DNA from: Sphingopyxis sp. UBA6723
GTDB lineage: Bacteria > Pseudomonadota > Alphaproteobacteria > Sphingomonadales > Sphingomonadaceae
Direction: 5' to 3'
Assembly: GCF_002454115.1 (NCBI RefSeq)
Contig: NZ_DKIH01000009.1
Location: 78,907 to 142,906 of the forward strand
Length of the DNA: 64,000 nucleotides
In this document: piece by piece, positions 42,271 to 50,967 of the stretch
How positions within the stretch are numbered: position 1 is the first letter of the stretch
How the letters are laid out: the number at the start of each line of letters is the position of its first letter
Notes under the pieces: generated by a model
Database searches by the model: none
The model's input: the letters and a program-made list of their open reading frames with translations, nothing else
What the model was told of the DNA's origin: nothing
Position numbers and translations under genes: made by a program

Positions 42271-43419
42271 ATGGCACGCAGGACGGATAGCCTTACATTG
42301 ATCGCAGCGGTCGTGATCGGCAATGGCATCGCGCACATCGGCACTTCGACGATGCCGTTCCAGGTCGGCGCGCTTATGGACATGGGCCTGAATGGGCGTG
42401 AAGCCGGACTTTTCGGGTTCTTCCAGATCGGCGCCCTCGCCCTGTCGATGATCCTGCTCGCCCCGTTCATCCACCGCGCCCGATCGGTGACCGTTGCGAT
42501 GGCAGGCGCGGTTTTGACGATCGGCGCGCATGTGCTGATGTACATGGTGCCGGGATCCTTCACGCTGCTGCTTCTGTTCGCTGCGCTGGCCGGAACCGGC
42601 TATGGCTTGGTCTTCGCAGCGACGATTACCGGCGGTTCAACCGCGGCCAATCCCGACCGCGTTTATGCCATCGGCAATGGCGGCGCGGTCGCCTATGTCG
42701 TCGCCCTGATGTTCATCATGCCGATGGCGAGCATCTACCTCGGCAAGATGGGCGCCTTTCTGGCCGTTGCGATCGCGATCCTTGTCACCATGCCAGTGAT
42801 GCTCGCTTTCAAGGCGCGCGCCAGCCTGCCCACGATGGATGCCGGCAGTCTGCTTCGTCAGCCGGCGGTGCTGGCGCTCATGCTGATGTGGGCAGGATAT
42901 TCGCTGGGGACCGGCGCGCTGTGGAGTTTTGCCGAACGGATCGCCAAGGGGTTGGCGATTGCGCCCGAAACGACCGCGACGATCCTGTCGCTGAGCGCGC
43001 TTTGCGGCATATTGGGGACTGGCGTCGCAGCATGGTTTGGCGGCCGGTCGCCGCGCATCCTGTCGATGGTGATCGGGCTGGTCGGCACCGGCATATCCTG
43101 CCTGATGCTCGGCTTTGCAACAGGCACGGTGATGTTCGCGCTCGGCGTCCTGACCTACTGGATCTTCTACATGTACCAATATTCAGTGTTCCTGGGGGTC
43201 GCCGCGTCGATCGACCCCTCGGGCCGCGCCGGGACATTGGGCGGGGGCTGCGAGCGTTTTGCGTTCGCGATTGGCGCCCCGATCGGCGGCATCGTCACGG
43301 ACCTTGGTTCCTATTCGATGCTCGGTATCCTCGGCTTTCTCAGCTGCGTTCTCACCATTCCTTTATGCATGCCGCTTGTCGCGCGGCGTCTGGCCGTCAC
43401 ACCCCCTGCCCCCGCCTGA
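42271..43419 (+). CDS. Major facilitator superfamily transporter
   Basis: 382 residues, twelve predicted transmembrane helices (e.g. SLTLIAAVVIGNGIAHIGTS and MILLAPFIHRARSVTVAMAGAVLTIG at the N terminus). The ATG follows AAGGGAAAAGTTG. It is not close to a characterised transporter class that I recognise; the substrate is unknown. Placed between tetR and the sarcosine oxidase operon and preceded by operator C, it may carry a methylated amine, an amino acid or the regulator's ligand. Confidence 0.88.
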   Translation: MARRTDSLTLIAAVVIGNGIAHIGTSTMPFQVGALMDMGLNGREAGLFGFFQIGALALSMILLAPFIHRARSVTVAMAGAVLTIGAHVLMYMVPGSFTLLLLFAALAGTGYGLVFAATITGGSTAANPDRVYAIGNGGAVAYVVALMFIMPMASIYLGKMGAFLAVAIAILVTMPVMLAFKARASLPTMDAGSLLRQPAVLALMLMWAGYSLGTGALWSFAERIAKGLAIAPETTATILSLSALCGILGTGVAAWFGGRSPRILSMVIGLVGTGISCLMLGFATGTVMFALGVLTYWIFYMYQYSVFLGVAASIDPSGRAGTLGGGCERFAFAIGAPIGGIVTDLGSYSMLGILGFLSCVLTIPLCMPLVARRLAVTPPAPA

Positions 43420-43444
43420 TCGCAAATTCTGCGACTGGCCCATT

Positions 43445-43470
43445 GCATAAATACAGTAATGTATTTATGC
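43445..43470. promoter_or_regulatory. TetR-type operator, site D (longest palindrome)
   Basis: A perfect 26-base palindrome with 11-bp arms around a GTAA centre; core AATACA-GTAA-TGTATT at 43450-43465. It lies between the MFS stop and the GTG start of soxB, so it should control the sarcosine oxidase operon. Confidence 0.75.
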
Positions 43471-43508
43471 TCTTCGGATAGTTTGTAACAAACGGGGGAG
43501 CAGCGCCG

Positions 43509-44753
43509 GTGACACGATATTCTGCGTGGTCGCTCGTGCGCGCCGGTTTTGCAGGTCAGCGAACATGGGGTCCCGCCTGGCGGGACGCGACACCCAGGAA
43601 ACGCTATCAGGCGATCATCATCGGCGGCGGCGGACACGGGCTGGCCACAGCATATTATCTTGCCAGCAGACACGGCATCCGCGACATTGCGGTGCTGGAG
43701 CGTGGATGGATCGGCGGCGGCAATACCGGCCGGAACACGACCGTCATCCGCTCGAACTATTTCTATCCCGAAAGCTCGCGCTTCTATGATTTTTCGCTGA
43801 CGCTCTACGAAGGGCTGTCGCGCGAACTCAACTACAACATCATGTTCTCACAGCGTGGGATGTGGAGCTTTGCGCACGACCGGCATGGCGTCGAAATGCT
43901 GCGCCGTTCGGTAAACGCCATGCGGCTCAACGGCGTCGATGCCGAATATCATGAGGCCGATGAGGTCCAGCGGCGGATTCCGGGCCTCAACCCCTCGCCG
44001 CGCTTTCCAATCCTCGCGGGCCTGCTCCAGCCGCGCGGCGGCACCGCCCGCCACGATGCCGTCGCCTGGGGCTACGCGCGCGCCGCGGACAGCTTGGGCG
44101 TCGACATCATCCAGAATTGCGACGTCACCGGGTTCGACATCCGCGGCGGCCGTATCGTCGGCGTGCAAACGACGCAGGGCGATATCGCGGCCGAATGCGT
44201 CGGCATGGCCGTCGCCGGACACAGCAGCGTGATGGCCGAACGCGCGGGCTTTCGCCTGCCTATCATATCTTACGCGCTCCAGGCGTTCGTGTCCGAACCG
44301 CTCAAACCCGTTTTCGACACCGTCGTCCTGGCGCCGTCCACCGGCACTTATCTCAGCCAGTCGGACAAGGGCGAACTAGTGATCGGTAGCGGCCTCGACC
44401 TGTTCCCCTCCTACGCGCAGCGCGGCAGCCTGCCTGTGCTTGAACATACCGCCGCGGGTCTGATCGACTTGTTCCCGCAATTCTCGCGCGTTCGCCTGTT
44501 GCGGCAGTGGGCAGGCATCGTCGACGTGGTCGCAGACTCGACGCCGATCCTCGGCGAAAGCCCGGTGAAAGGCCTCTATCTCAATTGCGGTTGGGGCACC
44601 GGCGGCTTCAAGGCGATTCCCGGTGGCGGCTTCTGCCTTGCCCACCATATGGCGACGGGCGAGGCGCATCCGCTGGCCGCCGCCTTCTCACTCGACCGTT
44701 TCCGGACCGGCGCGCTGATCGACGAAGCCGCCGCATCCGGCATCGCCCATTGA
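43509..44753 (+). CDS. soxB: Sarcosine oxidase beta subunit
   Basis: 414 residues from a GTG preceded by GGGGGAG. FAD-binding dinucleotide motif AIIIGGGGHGLATAYYLAS near residue 36, and RGGTARHDAVAWGYA near residue 182, whose histidine is the equivalent of the one carrying covalent FMN in heterotetrameric sarcosine oxidase. The C-terminal NCGWGTGGFKAIPGGG is also typical. With SoxA, D and G it demethylates sarcosine to glycine, passing the one-carbon unit to tetrahydrofolate and electrons to O2. First gene of soxBDAG-purU under operator D. Confidence 0.93.
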   Translation: MTRYSAWSLVRAGFAGQRTWGPAWRDATPRKRYQAIIIGGGGHGLATAYYLASRHGIRDIAVLERGWIGGGNTGRNTTVIRSNYFYPESSRFYDFSLTLYEGLSRELNYNIMFSQRGMWSFAHDRHGVEMLRRSVNAMRLNGVDAEYHEADEVQRRIPGLNPSPRFPILAGLLQPRGGTARHDAVAWGYARAADSLGVDIIQNCDVTGFDIRGGRIVGVQTTQGDIAAECVGMAVAGHSSVMAERAGFRLPIISYALQAFVSEPLKPVFDTVVLAPSTGTYLSQSDKGELVIGSGLDLFPSYAQRGSLPVLEHTAAGLIDLFPQFSRVRLLRQWAGIVDVVADSTPILGESPVKGLYLNCGWGTGGFKAIPGGGFCLAHHMATGEAHPLAAAFSLDRFRTGALIDEAAASGIAH

Positions 44754-44760
44754 GGTTTTC

Positions 44761-45048
44761 ATGCTGCTGATCGAATGTCCCTGGTGCGGCCCGCGTGCCG
44801 AAAGCGAATATCGCTGCGGTGGCGAAAGCCCGATCGTGCGCCCTGCTGATCCTGCCGCCACCGACGACGCGGCGTGGGCGGACTATTTGTTCTACCGCGA
44901 CAATGTGAAGGGGCTCAGCTTCGAGCGTTGGCATCATCGTTTCGGCTGCGGCCTGTGGTTCAACATCGCGCGCGACACGGTGTCGCATCGCATCCTCGCC
45001 ATCTACGGGATCACCGATCCGCGCCCCGTGCTGGGGCCGGGCGCATGA
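44761..45048 (+). CDS. soxD: Sarcosine oxidase delta subunit
   Basis: 95 residues, the usual size of this zinc-binding subunit. Cysteines in IECPWCGPR and YRCGGE plus HHRFGCGLWFN provide the conserved metal site. It starts seven bases after soxB and overlaps soxA by an ATGA. Confidence 0.93.
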   Translation: MLLIECPWCGPRAESEYRCGGESPIVRPADPAATDDAAWADYLFYRDNVKGLSFERWHHRFGCGLWFNIARDTVSHRILAIYGITDPRPVLGPGA

Positions 45049-47978
45049 GCGGTTATCGGCTGGAACGCAGCGGCGACATCGACCGCAGCCGCCCGATTAA
45101 TTTTCGGTGGGAGGGTCGCAGCTATACCGGCTTCGCCGGAGACACGCTCGCGTCTGCATTGCTGGCGTCCGGCGTCCGCATGATCGGGCGCAGCTTCAAA
45201 TATCACCGCCCGCGCGGCCTAATCGCCGCCGGCCTCGACGAACCCAATTTTATCGTTCAACTCGAACGCGGCGCAGGTACCACGCCAAATCTCAAGGCGC
45301 CTTATGTTGAGCTCTACGATGGTCTGGATGCCGCCCCCGTCAACGCATGGCCCAGCCTTCGCTTCGACCTGCTCGCGGCCAACAGCATCTTCAAACGCTT
45401 CATCCCGGCGGCATTCTATTACAAGACCTTCATGTGGCCAACCTGGCGGCTGTTCGAACCGTTGATCCGCAAGGCCGCCGGTCTGGGCGCGTCACCCAAG
45501 CTGCCCGATCCGGATTGTTACGAACAGACCTCGGCGCATATCGATGTGCTGATTGTCGGCGGCGGCATCGCGGGGCTCGCGGCCGCGCAGCACGCGGCGA
45601 TGTCCGGGAAGTCGGTGATGCTGGTGACGGGCGGTCGGCATTGGGGCGGCCGCTTGGCCGGGACCAGCGATAGCGTAGAGGGCAAGCCCGCAGCCGTCTG
45701 GATCAAGGACATGCTGCGCACGTTCACCGCCATGCCCAATGTGACGTTGATGACGCGCACGCTGGCGACTGGCCATTTCGACCATGGCATGGTCTCCTTG
45801 TGCGAGCGCCTGACCGACCATATGCCGATCCATGAACGCTCCGGTCCGCGGCAGCGGTTCTGGCGGGTCCGCGCCGACGCGCTGATTCTGGCCACGGGTG
45901 CCATCGAACGACCGCTGGTGTTCCGCGGCAACGACCGTCCGGGCATCATGCTGGCAGGGGCGGCGCGGGCCTATCTGCATCGCCATGCCGTTGTCGCAGG
46001 GCGCGAGATCGTTGTGGCGACCACCAACGACAGCGCCTGGTATGCCGCATTCGATCTGGCCGAGGCGGGAGCAACGATCGTAGCGATCATCGACACCCGA
46101 CCGTCCCCGTCCCCGGCGCTCGTCGAACGCGCGGAAGCGCTAGGCATCATGGTCCACGCCAGCATGGCACCCACCGAGGCGATCGGTCGGCAGACAGTGC
46201 GGGCGGTGCGGATCGGGTGCGTGTCCTCCGCGGGACGCATCCACGGTGCTACTCAGACATTGCCGTGCGATCTGCTGCTGATGTCGGGTGGATGGAACCC
46301 GGCCGTGCATCTTCATTCACAGGGCGCCGGGCGGTTGAAGTTCGATCCCGGCCTGAGCAGCTTCATTCCCGAAGCAGAGAGTAGCGGCCACCGCATCATC
46401 GGCGGGGCGGCAGGCGACTTTGCGCGTTACAGCACCCTCGCCGCGGCACCCGAACAGGCCGTGACGCGACGTCCCGGGCCGCCCCAAGCTGCGCTGTGGT
46501 CGATATCGGAATCCGATGTCCCCGACGCCGAGGCGTGGGTCGATTTCCAGAACGATGTAACCGCCGGCGATATCGCGCTCGCCGCGCGTGAGAATTTCCG
46601 GTCGGTCGAGCATCTGAAGCGCTACACCACGCTTGGCATGGCGTCCGATCAGGGCAAGACTTCGAACGTCAACGGTATCGGCATCCTCAGCACATTGCTG
46701 GCCAAATCGATCGAGGCGATCGGCACCACGAAGTTCCGTCCGCCCTACGACCCAATCCCGTTCGGCCTGTTAGCCGGTCACCGGATTGGCGACGGTCTTC
46801 GCCCCCGCCGTCAGCTCGCGCTCCATGATTGGCATGTCGGCAGGAATGCGTCGTTCGAAGAATATGGCGGCTGGATGCGTCCCGCGGCCTATTTGCGGCC
46901 CGGCGAAAGCGAAGCCGATGCCGTCCGCCGCGAAGTGTTGGCCGTGCGAACCGAGGTAGGCATTTTCGAAGCCTCACCGCTCGGCAAAATCGAAGTGAAA
47001 GGCCCCGACGCCGCGGCCTTCCTCGATCTTATGTACGTGAACCGGATCAGCACGTTGAAACCCGGTCGCTGCCGCTATGCAATTATGCTCAGCGAGAATG
47101 GCACGGTGTTCGACGATGGTGTCGTGACACGGTTGACCGACGACCATTTCCTTGTCGGAACCACCAGCGGCCACGCCGCCATCATCACCGAGGCATTCCG
47201 CGAATGGCTGCAATGCGAATGGACGACGATGCGCGTGCTGGTGGAGGATGTCACGACCTGTTGGGCGGTCGCCAACGTCGTCGGTCCGCAGACGCGCAGC
47301 GTGCTCGACACGCTGGCTTCCGATATCGATTTTTCGGCCGACGCCTTTGCCCATATGACCGCGCAGCGCGGCTATATTGGCGGCATCCCGGCCCGCGTCG
47401 CGCGCGTCAGTTTTACTGGAGAGCTTTCCTACGAGATTGCTGTGCCGTGGCGCTGTGCCGGGGCATTGTGGGAGACGCTGATCGCGGCGGGATCTTCGCA
47501 CGGCATTGTCCCGTTCGGCGTCGAGGCGCTGATGACGTTGCGGATCGAAAAAGGTTTCCTGCACATCGGGGCGGATACCGACGGCACCACGCTGCCGCAG
47601 GACATCGGCCTTGGCGCGATCATGGCGAAAAAGACGCAGGATTTCGTCGGACGCCGGTCGGCGCATCGTCCGGACGGTTTACGCGGCGACCGACGCAGCT
47701 TTGTCGGACTGGAGGCGACCGACGGCAATGCGGCTCCGCTCGCGATTGGAGCGCATATCCTCCCCGCCGGGACGACGCAGCCGCAGCCTGGTGAGGGCTG
47801 GGTCACGTCGAGCACATGGTCGCCGACGCTGGGCGCGCCGCTGGCTCTCGCGATGATTGAGCGGGGTGAAAAGCGGATCGGGGAAAATGTGCGTGTCTGG
47901 GATCTGGGCGCATGGCGCGAAGCACGCATCACCCGCGCCTGCCGCTATGATCCGCAAGGAACCCGGCTCGATGTCTGA
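45045..47978 (+). CDS. soxA: Sarcosine oxidase alpha subunit
   Basis: 977 residues. N-terminal ferredoxin-like fold without iron-sulfur cysteines (INFRWEGRSYTGFAGDTLASALLASGVR), a FAD/NAD(P)-binding domain with DVLIVGGGIAGLAAAQHAA near residue 165, and a C-terminal GcvT-like folate domain (ELAVRTEVGIF-type start; YVNRISTLKPGRCRYAIML; FTGELSYEIAVP; GVEALMTLRIEKGFLHIGAD). The GcvT part transfers the methyl-derived carbon to tetrahydrofolate. The ATG overlaps the soxD stop; the 3' end overlaps soxG by eight bases. Confidence 0.95.
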   Translation: MSGYRLERSGDIDRSRPINFRWEGRSYTGFAGDTLASALLASGVRMIGRSFKYHRPRGLIAAGLDEPNFIVQLERGAGTTPNLKAPYVELYDGLDAAPVNAWPSLRFDLLAANSIFKRFIPAAFYYKTFMWPTWRLFEPLIRKAAGLGASPKLPDPDCYEQTSAHIDVLIVGGGIAGLAAAQHAAMSGKSVMLVTGGRHWGGRLAGTSDSVEGKPAAVWIKDMLRTFTAMPNVTLMTRTLATGHFDHGMVSLCERLTDHMPIHERSGPRQRFWRVRADALILATGAIERPLVFRGNDRPGIMLAGAARAYLHRHAVVAGREIVVATTNDSAWYAAFDLAEAGATIVAIIDTRPSPSPALVERAEALGIMVHASMAPTEAIGRQTVRAVRIGCVSSAGRIHGATQTLPCDLLLMSGGWNPAVHLHSQGAGRLKFDPGLSSFIPEAESSGHRIIGGAAGDFARYSTLAAAPEQAVTRRPGPPQAALWSISESDVPDAEAWVDFQNDVTAGDIALAARENFRSVEHLKRYTTLGMASDQGKTSNVNGIGILSTLLAKSIEAIGTTKFRPPYDPIPFGLLAGHRIGDGLRPRRQLALHDWHVGRNASFEEYGGWMRPAAYLRPGESEADAVRREVLAVRTEVGIFEASPLGKIEVKGPDAAAFLDLMYVNRISTLKPGRCRYAIMLSENGTVFDDGVVTRLTDDHFLVGTTSGHAAIITEAFREWLQCEWTTMRVLVEDVTTCWAVANVVGPQTRSVLDTLASDIDFSADAFAHMTAQRGYIGGIPARVARVSFTGELSYEIAVPWRCAGALWETLIAAGSSHGIVPFGVEALMTLRIEKGFLHIGADTDGTTLPQDIGLGAIMAKKTQDFVGRRSAHRPDGLRGDRRSFVGLEATDGNAAPLAIGAHILPAGTTQPQPGEGWVTSSTWSPTLGAPLALAMIERGEKRIGENVRVWDLGAWREARITRACRYDPQGTRLDV

Positions 47979-48495
47979 CGCCTCGCTGATGCCCGCATGG
48001 TGCCGCCACGACCCCGATCTGGCCGTGGCGAAGGTCCAGGTCTATGACGCCCCCGACGCGGCGGATCGACTGGCCGCAGCACTCCGCGTCCGCATGCCCA
48101 CGGCCAACCGTTACGCCGAAGCCGGCGGCATTATGCTGGCCGCGATCGCGCCCGACGAGTGGCTGCTAATCGGCACCGCAGACGGCCTCGCGGCGGCGCT
48201 CGAACGAACCGATGCGGCGCTTCGCGGGGAGACCATACTGACACTCGACGTCACCCACGGGCTGGTTGCGCTGCGGCTCGAAGGCGCGGCGGGTACCGCC
48301 TGCCTTGCTGCATTCACCGCCCTCGACCTCCGCCCCGCCAGCACCCCCGTCGGAGCGGCGCTACGCACTCGCTTCGGCGACATCGGGGTGCTCGTCGCCT
48401 GCACCGATGACGCGCCGACGTATCTGCTGCTCGCCGATCAAAGCTACACCCCCTACCTCCTGCACCTGATCGGCCAGAGCGTATGCCTCGGGTGA
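47971..48495 (+). CDS. soxG: Sarcosine oxidase gamma subunit
   Basis: 174 residues. YgfZ/GcvT-like fold: LRVRMPTANRYAEAGGIMLAAIAPDEWLLIG, DVTHGLVALRLEGAAGTACLAAFTALDLRP, and RTRFGDIGVLVAC. The start is placed at MSDASLMPAW, overlapping the end of soxA; upstream in-frame codons belong to soxA sequence. Completes the BDAG set. Confidence 0.88.
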   Translation: MSDASLMPAWCRHDPDLAVAKVQVYDAPDAADRLAAALRVRMPTANRYAEAGGIMLAAIAPDEWLLIGTADGLAAALERTDAALRGETILTLDVTHGLVALRLEGAAGTACLAAFTALDLRPASTPVGAALRTRFGDIGVLVACTDDAPTYLLLADQSYTPYLLHLIGQSVCLG

Positions 48496-48519
48496 TGCCG
48501 AACCGACCGGACCCCTGCC

Positions 48520-49380
48520 ATGACCGAAACGAAACCCGCGCGCTGCGTCCTCCGCTTCCGCTGCCCCGATCAGCCTGGTATCCTTGCCAGCGTTTCATCC
48601 TTGCTCGCCGCAAACGGCTGGGACATTCGCGAAGCCGCCATATACGGCGACCCCGACAGCACTATCTTTTTTGTGCGGACCGAATTGGCGAGCATCCGCG
48701 CGGCGATCGCGGACCTGCCGCGTCATCTCGCGCCCGCCATCGAAACGCTGGGCCTCGATTGGGAGGTCCATGACATCGCACAGCCAATGCCGGTCCTGAT
48801 TGCGGTCTCGAAATTCAACCACTGCCTTGTCGACTTGCTCCACAAAGTCGAAATTGGCGCCCTGCCGATCCGCGTCGTCGGGGTTGTTTCCAATCACGAT
48901 CAGGAGCGTAAATATGTCGAATGGCACGGCATCCCGTATCACCACCTTCCCGTCGGTCGCACCGACAAGGCGGCACAAGAGCGCCGTTTCCTGGAAATCA
49001 TCAACGAAAGCGGCGCCGCGCTGACCGTACTGGCCCGCTATATGCAGATCCTGTCAGACGAGTTTGCCGCGAGTCTCGATGGCCGCTGCATCAACATTCA
49101 CCACAGCTTCCTGCCGAGCTTCAAGGGCGCGAAACCTTATCATCAGGCAAAGGCCCGCGGCGTCAAGCTGATCGGCGCCACCGCGCACTATGTCACCGCC
49201 GATCTTGATGAAGGGCCGATCATTGAACAGGACGTGCGCCGTGTCAGCCACGCGACGACCGCAAACGAAATGGTCGCCATCGGCCGCGAGGTCGAGGCAT
49301 CGGTCCTGTCCCGCGCCGTCCGTTGGCACGCCGAACATCGGATCATCGGCAACGGGAACCAGACCGTCGTTCTCGTTTGA
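48520..49380 (+). CDS. purU: Formyltetrahydrofolate deformylase
   Basis: 286 residues. N-terminal ACT domain (RCVLRFRCPDQPGILASVSSLLAANGWDI), C-terminal formyltransferase-like catalytic domain with NIHHSFLPSFKGAKPYHQA and GATAHYVTADLDEGPIIEQD; Asn, His and Asp of the active site are present. It hydrolyses 10-formyl-THF to formate and THF, returning free folate to sarcosine oxidase. soxBDAG-purU is a recurrent arrangement in sarcosine-degrading bacteria. It begins 24 bases after soxG. Confidence 0.95.
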   Translation: MTETKPARCVLRFRCPDQPGILASVSSLLAANGWDIREAAIYGDPDSTIFFVRTELASIRAAIADLPRHLAPAIETLGLDWEVHDIAQPMPVLIAVSKFNHCLVDLLHKVEIGALPIRVVGVVSNHDQERKYVEWHGIPYHHLPVGRTDKAAQERRFLEIINESGAALTVLARYMQILSDEFAASLDGRCINIHHSFLPSFKGAKPYHQAKARGVKLIGATAHYVTADLDEGPIIEQDVRRVSHATTANEMVAIGREVEASVLSRAVRWHAEHRIIGNGNQTVVLV

Positions 49381-49641
49381 GTTCTTGGCAATAGGCGCAC
49401 GGCAATGCGTAATGCATCTGGGACGCCCCGGATCGTGGGAACGCCGCGAGTTGGACTGCCAGTTCGCACGACTGAAATGAGGCGCAAGGCGGACGCTGTA
49501 TGGTAGAAGGTGGGGAGGGTTCAGGTCACTGACGGTGTTTATCGATGTTGCAGAGCGCGGCGCGCGCCTCCGTTCGCCAATAAGCGGCGCTTTCGTTGCG
49601 CTCTCGATGGCGGCCCCGCTCATCGCCGCCAGATCGTTCGT

Positions 49642-50967
49642 TCATGATCGAAAATTACGCGCCTGAAGCCCGTACTTGGCAAGTTTATCGTACAAGGTTT
49701 TGCGGGGAATATTCAGATTTTGCTGAACTTCGGCGACGCTTCCGCCAGTACGGCGCATCGCATCTTCCAGAAGCGTTCGCTCGAAGTTTGCGACTAGAGA
49801 ATGCAGACTTGCTCCCATCGCACCCCGCGATGCGGGTTGAGCGAGGCGCGTAAGTCCGAGCACGAAATTCTGCGCAAATGTTCGCAATTCGCGCAGATTG
49901 CCGGGCCAGTCGTGGCTGACGAGATGGTGCCACTCGATCTCGGTGAGATCATCTGCCGTTCGTTCGAGACTGCGTTCGAAATCTGCCACGAACATGCGGA
50001 ACAGTTCTGGTATGTCGTCACGCCTCTCAACGAGCCGGGGCAAAGTGACGGTTATGCCGCTCAGCCGGTCTTCCAACCCGCGGTCGCGGGCTAGACCGTC
50101 ATCGTCTTCCGGACGGCGTATCGTTGTGGTCCCGATTATCCGGATATCGACGTTCTTGGGGCGGTCGGCACCAAGGGCAATAAAATTCCGGTGATCCACA
50201 AGGCTGACCAGACGCGGCCGGTCGCGTGCGGTGATCGTTTCCACGGCTTCGATGACCAGCGTCCCGCCACTTGCCCGCTCGATCATCCCCGACCTCGACA
50301 GCGCGACCGACGGATCGCGGCCATAGACCAGGACGTTGGCTTCCTCGTTGGCGAACACGCCTGGATCGAGGACGACGAACGGACGATTCCGGCGCGGGCT
50401 GAGATCATGCACCCTGCGTGCGACATGGCTCTTGCCGGTGCCCGTCGCACCGCTGATCAGCAGGTCGGCATCGGTCTGCGCCACTTCGCGCACGATCCGC
50501 TCGGTGCGGCTTGCGACGGCGGACGATCCCATCCAGCCTGTGCGTGCGCTGCCTTCGAGTTGCGAGCGAAGTCGGCGGTTCTCCAGCAACAGCTTGCGCC
50601 GGTCGGCTGCCTGGCGCACCGACCGGGCGAGCCGCTCGATCGCGTAGGGTTTGGTGAAAAAGTCTGCCGCGCCATCCTTCATGGAGTTGACGGCCATCGA
50701 CACGTCGCCGTGCGCGGTGGTGAAGATCACGGGGATATCGGGGTCGATTTGGCGAATCCGGGCAAAGAACTCGATCCCGTCGAGGACAGGCAGGCGAACG
50801 TCGCTGACCACCACGCCATCGAAGTCGGCATTGATCTCGCGCAAGGCGGCCGTCGCGGCCGGAAACGCCGCCACGGCGAATCCCTCCAGCTGCAATGCCT
50901 GGACCGTGCCTGCCCGCAGACTTTCGTCATCCTCGACGAAGACGACCGATATGCCATCGTCGATCAT
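49642..50967 (-). CDS. DctD-like NtrC-family response regulator without the sigma-54 contact motif
   Basis: 441 residues. Receiver domain: Asp-Asp pocket VFVEDDE, phospho-acceptor Asp near residue 56 in VVVSDVRLP, Lys near 107 in FFTKPY. The AAA+ domain keeps Walker A (GATGTGKS, 173-180), but where GAFTGA is expected the chain reads DPSVALSRSG (about 218-227), and Walker B reads LVIEA instead of the usual LFLDE. The C-terminal Fis-type HTH is intact (GGSVAEVQQNLNIPRKTLYDKLAKYG). Operon with the kinase (ATGA overlap). It probably binds the palindromes before dctA, but is not expected to remodel a sigma-54 polymerase. Confidence 0.87.
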   Translation of the reverse strand: MIDDGISVVFVEDDESLRAGTVQALQLEGFAVAAFPAATAALREINADFDGVVVSDVRLPVLDGIEFFARIRQIDPDIPVIFTTAHGDVSMAVNSMKDGAADFFTKPYAIERLARSVRQAADRRKLLLENRRLRSQLEGSARTGWMGSSAVASRTERIVREVAQTDADLLISGATGTGKSHVARRVHDLSPRRNRPFVVLDPGVFANEEANVLVYGRDPSVALSRSGMIERASGGTLVIEAVETITARDRPRLVSLVDHRNFIALGADRPKNVDIRIIGTTTIRRPEDDDGLARDRGLEDRLSGITVTLPRLVERRDDIPELFRMFVADFERSLERTADDLTEIEWHHLVSHDWPGNLRELRTFAQNFVLGLTRLAQPASRGAMGASLHSLVANFERTLLEDAMRRTGGSVAEVQQNLNIPRKTLYDKLAKYGLQARNFRS

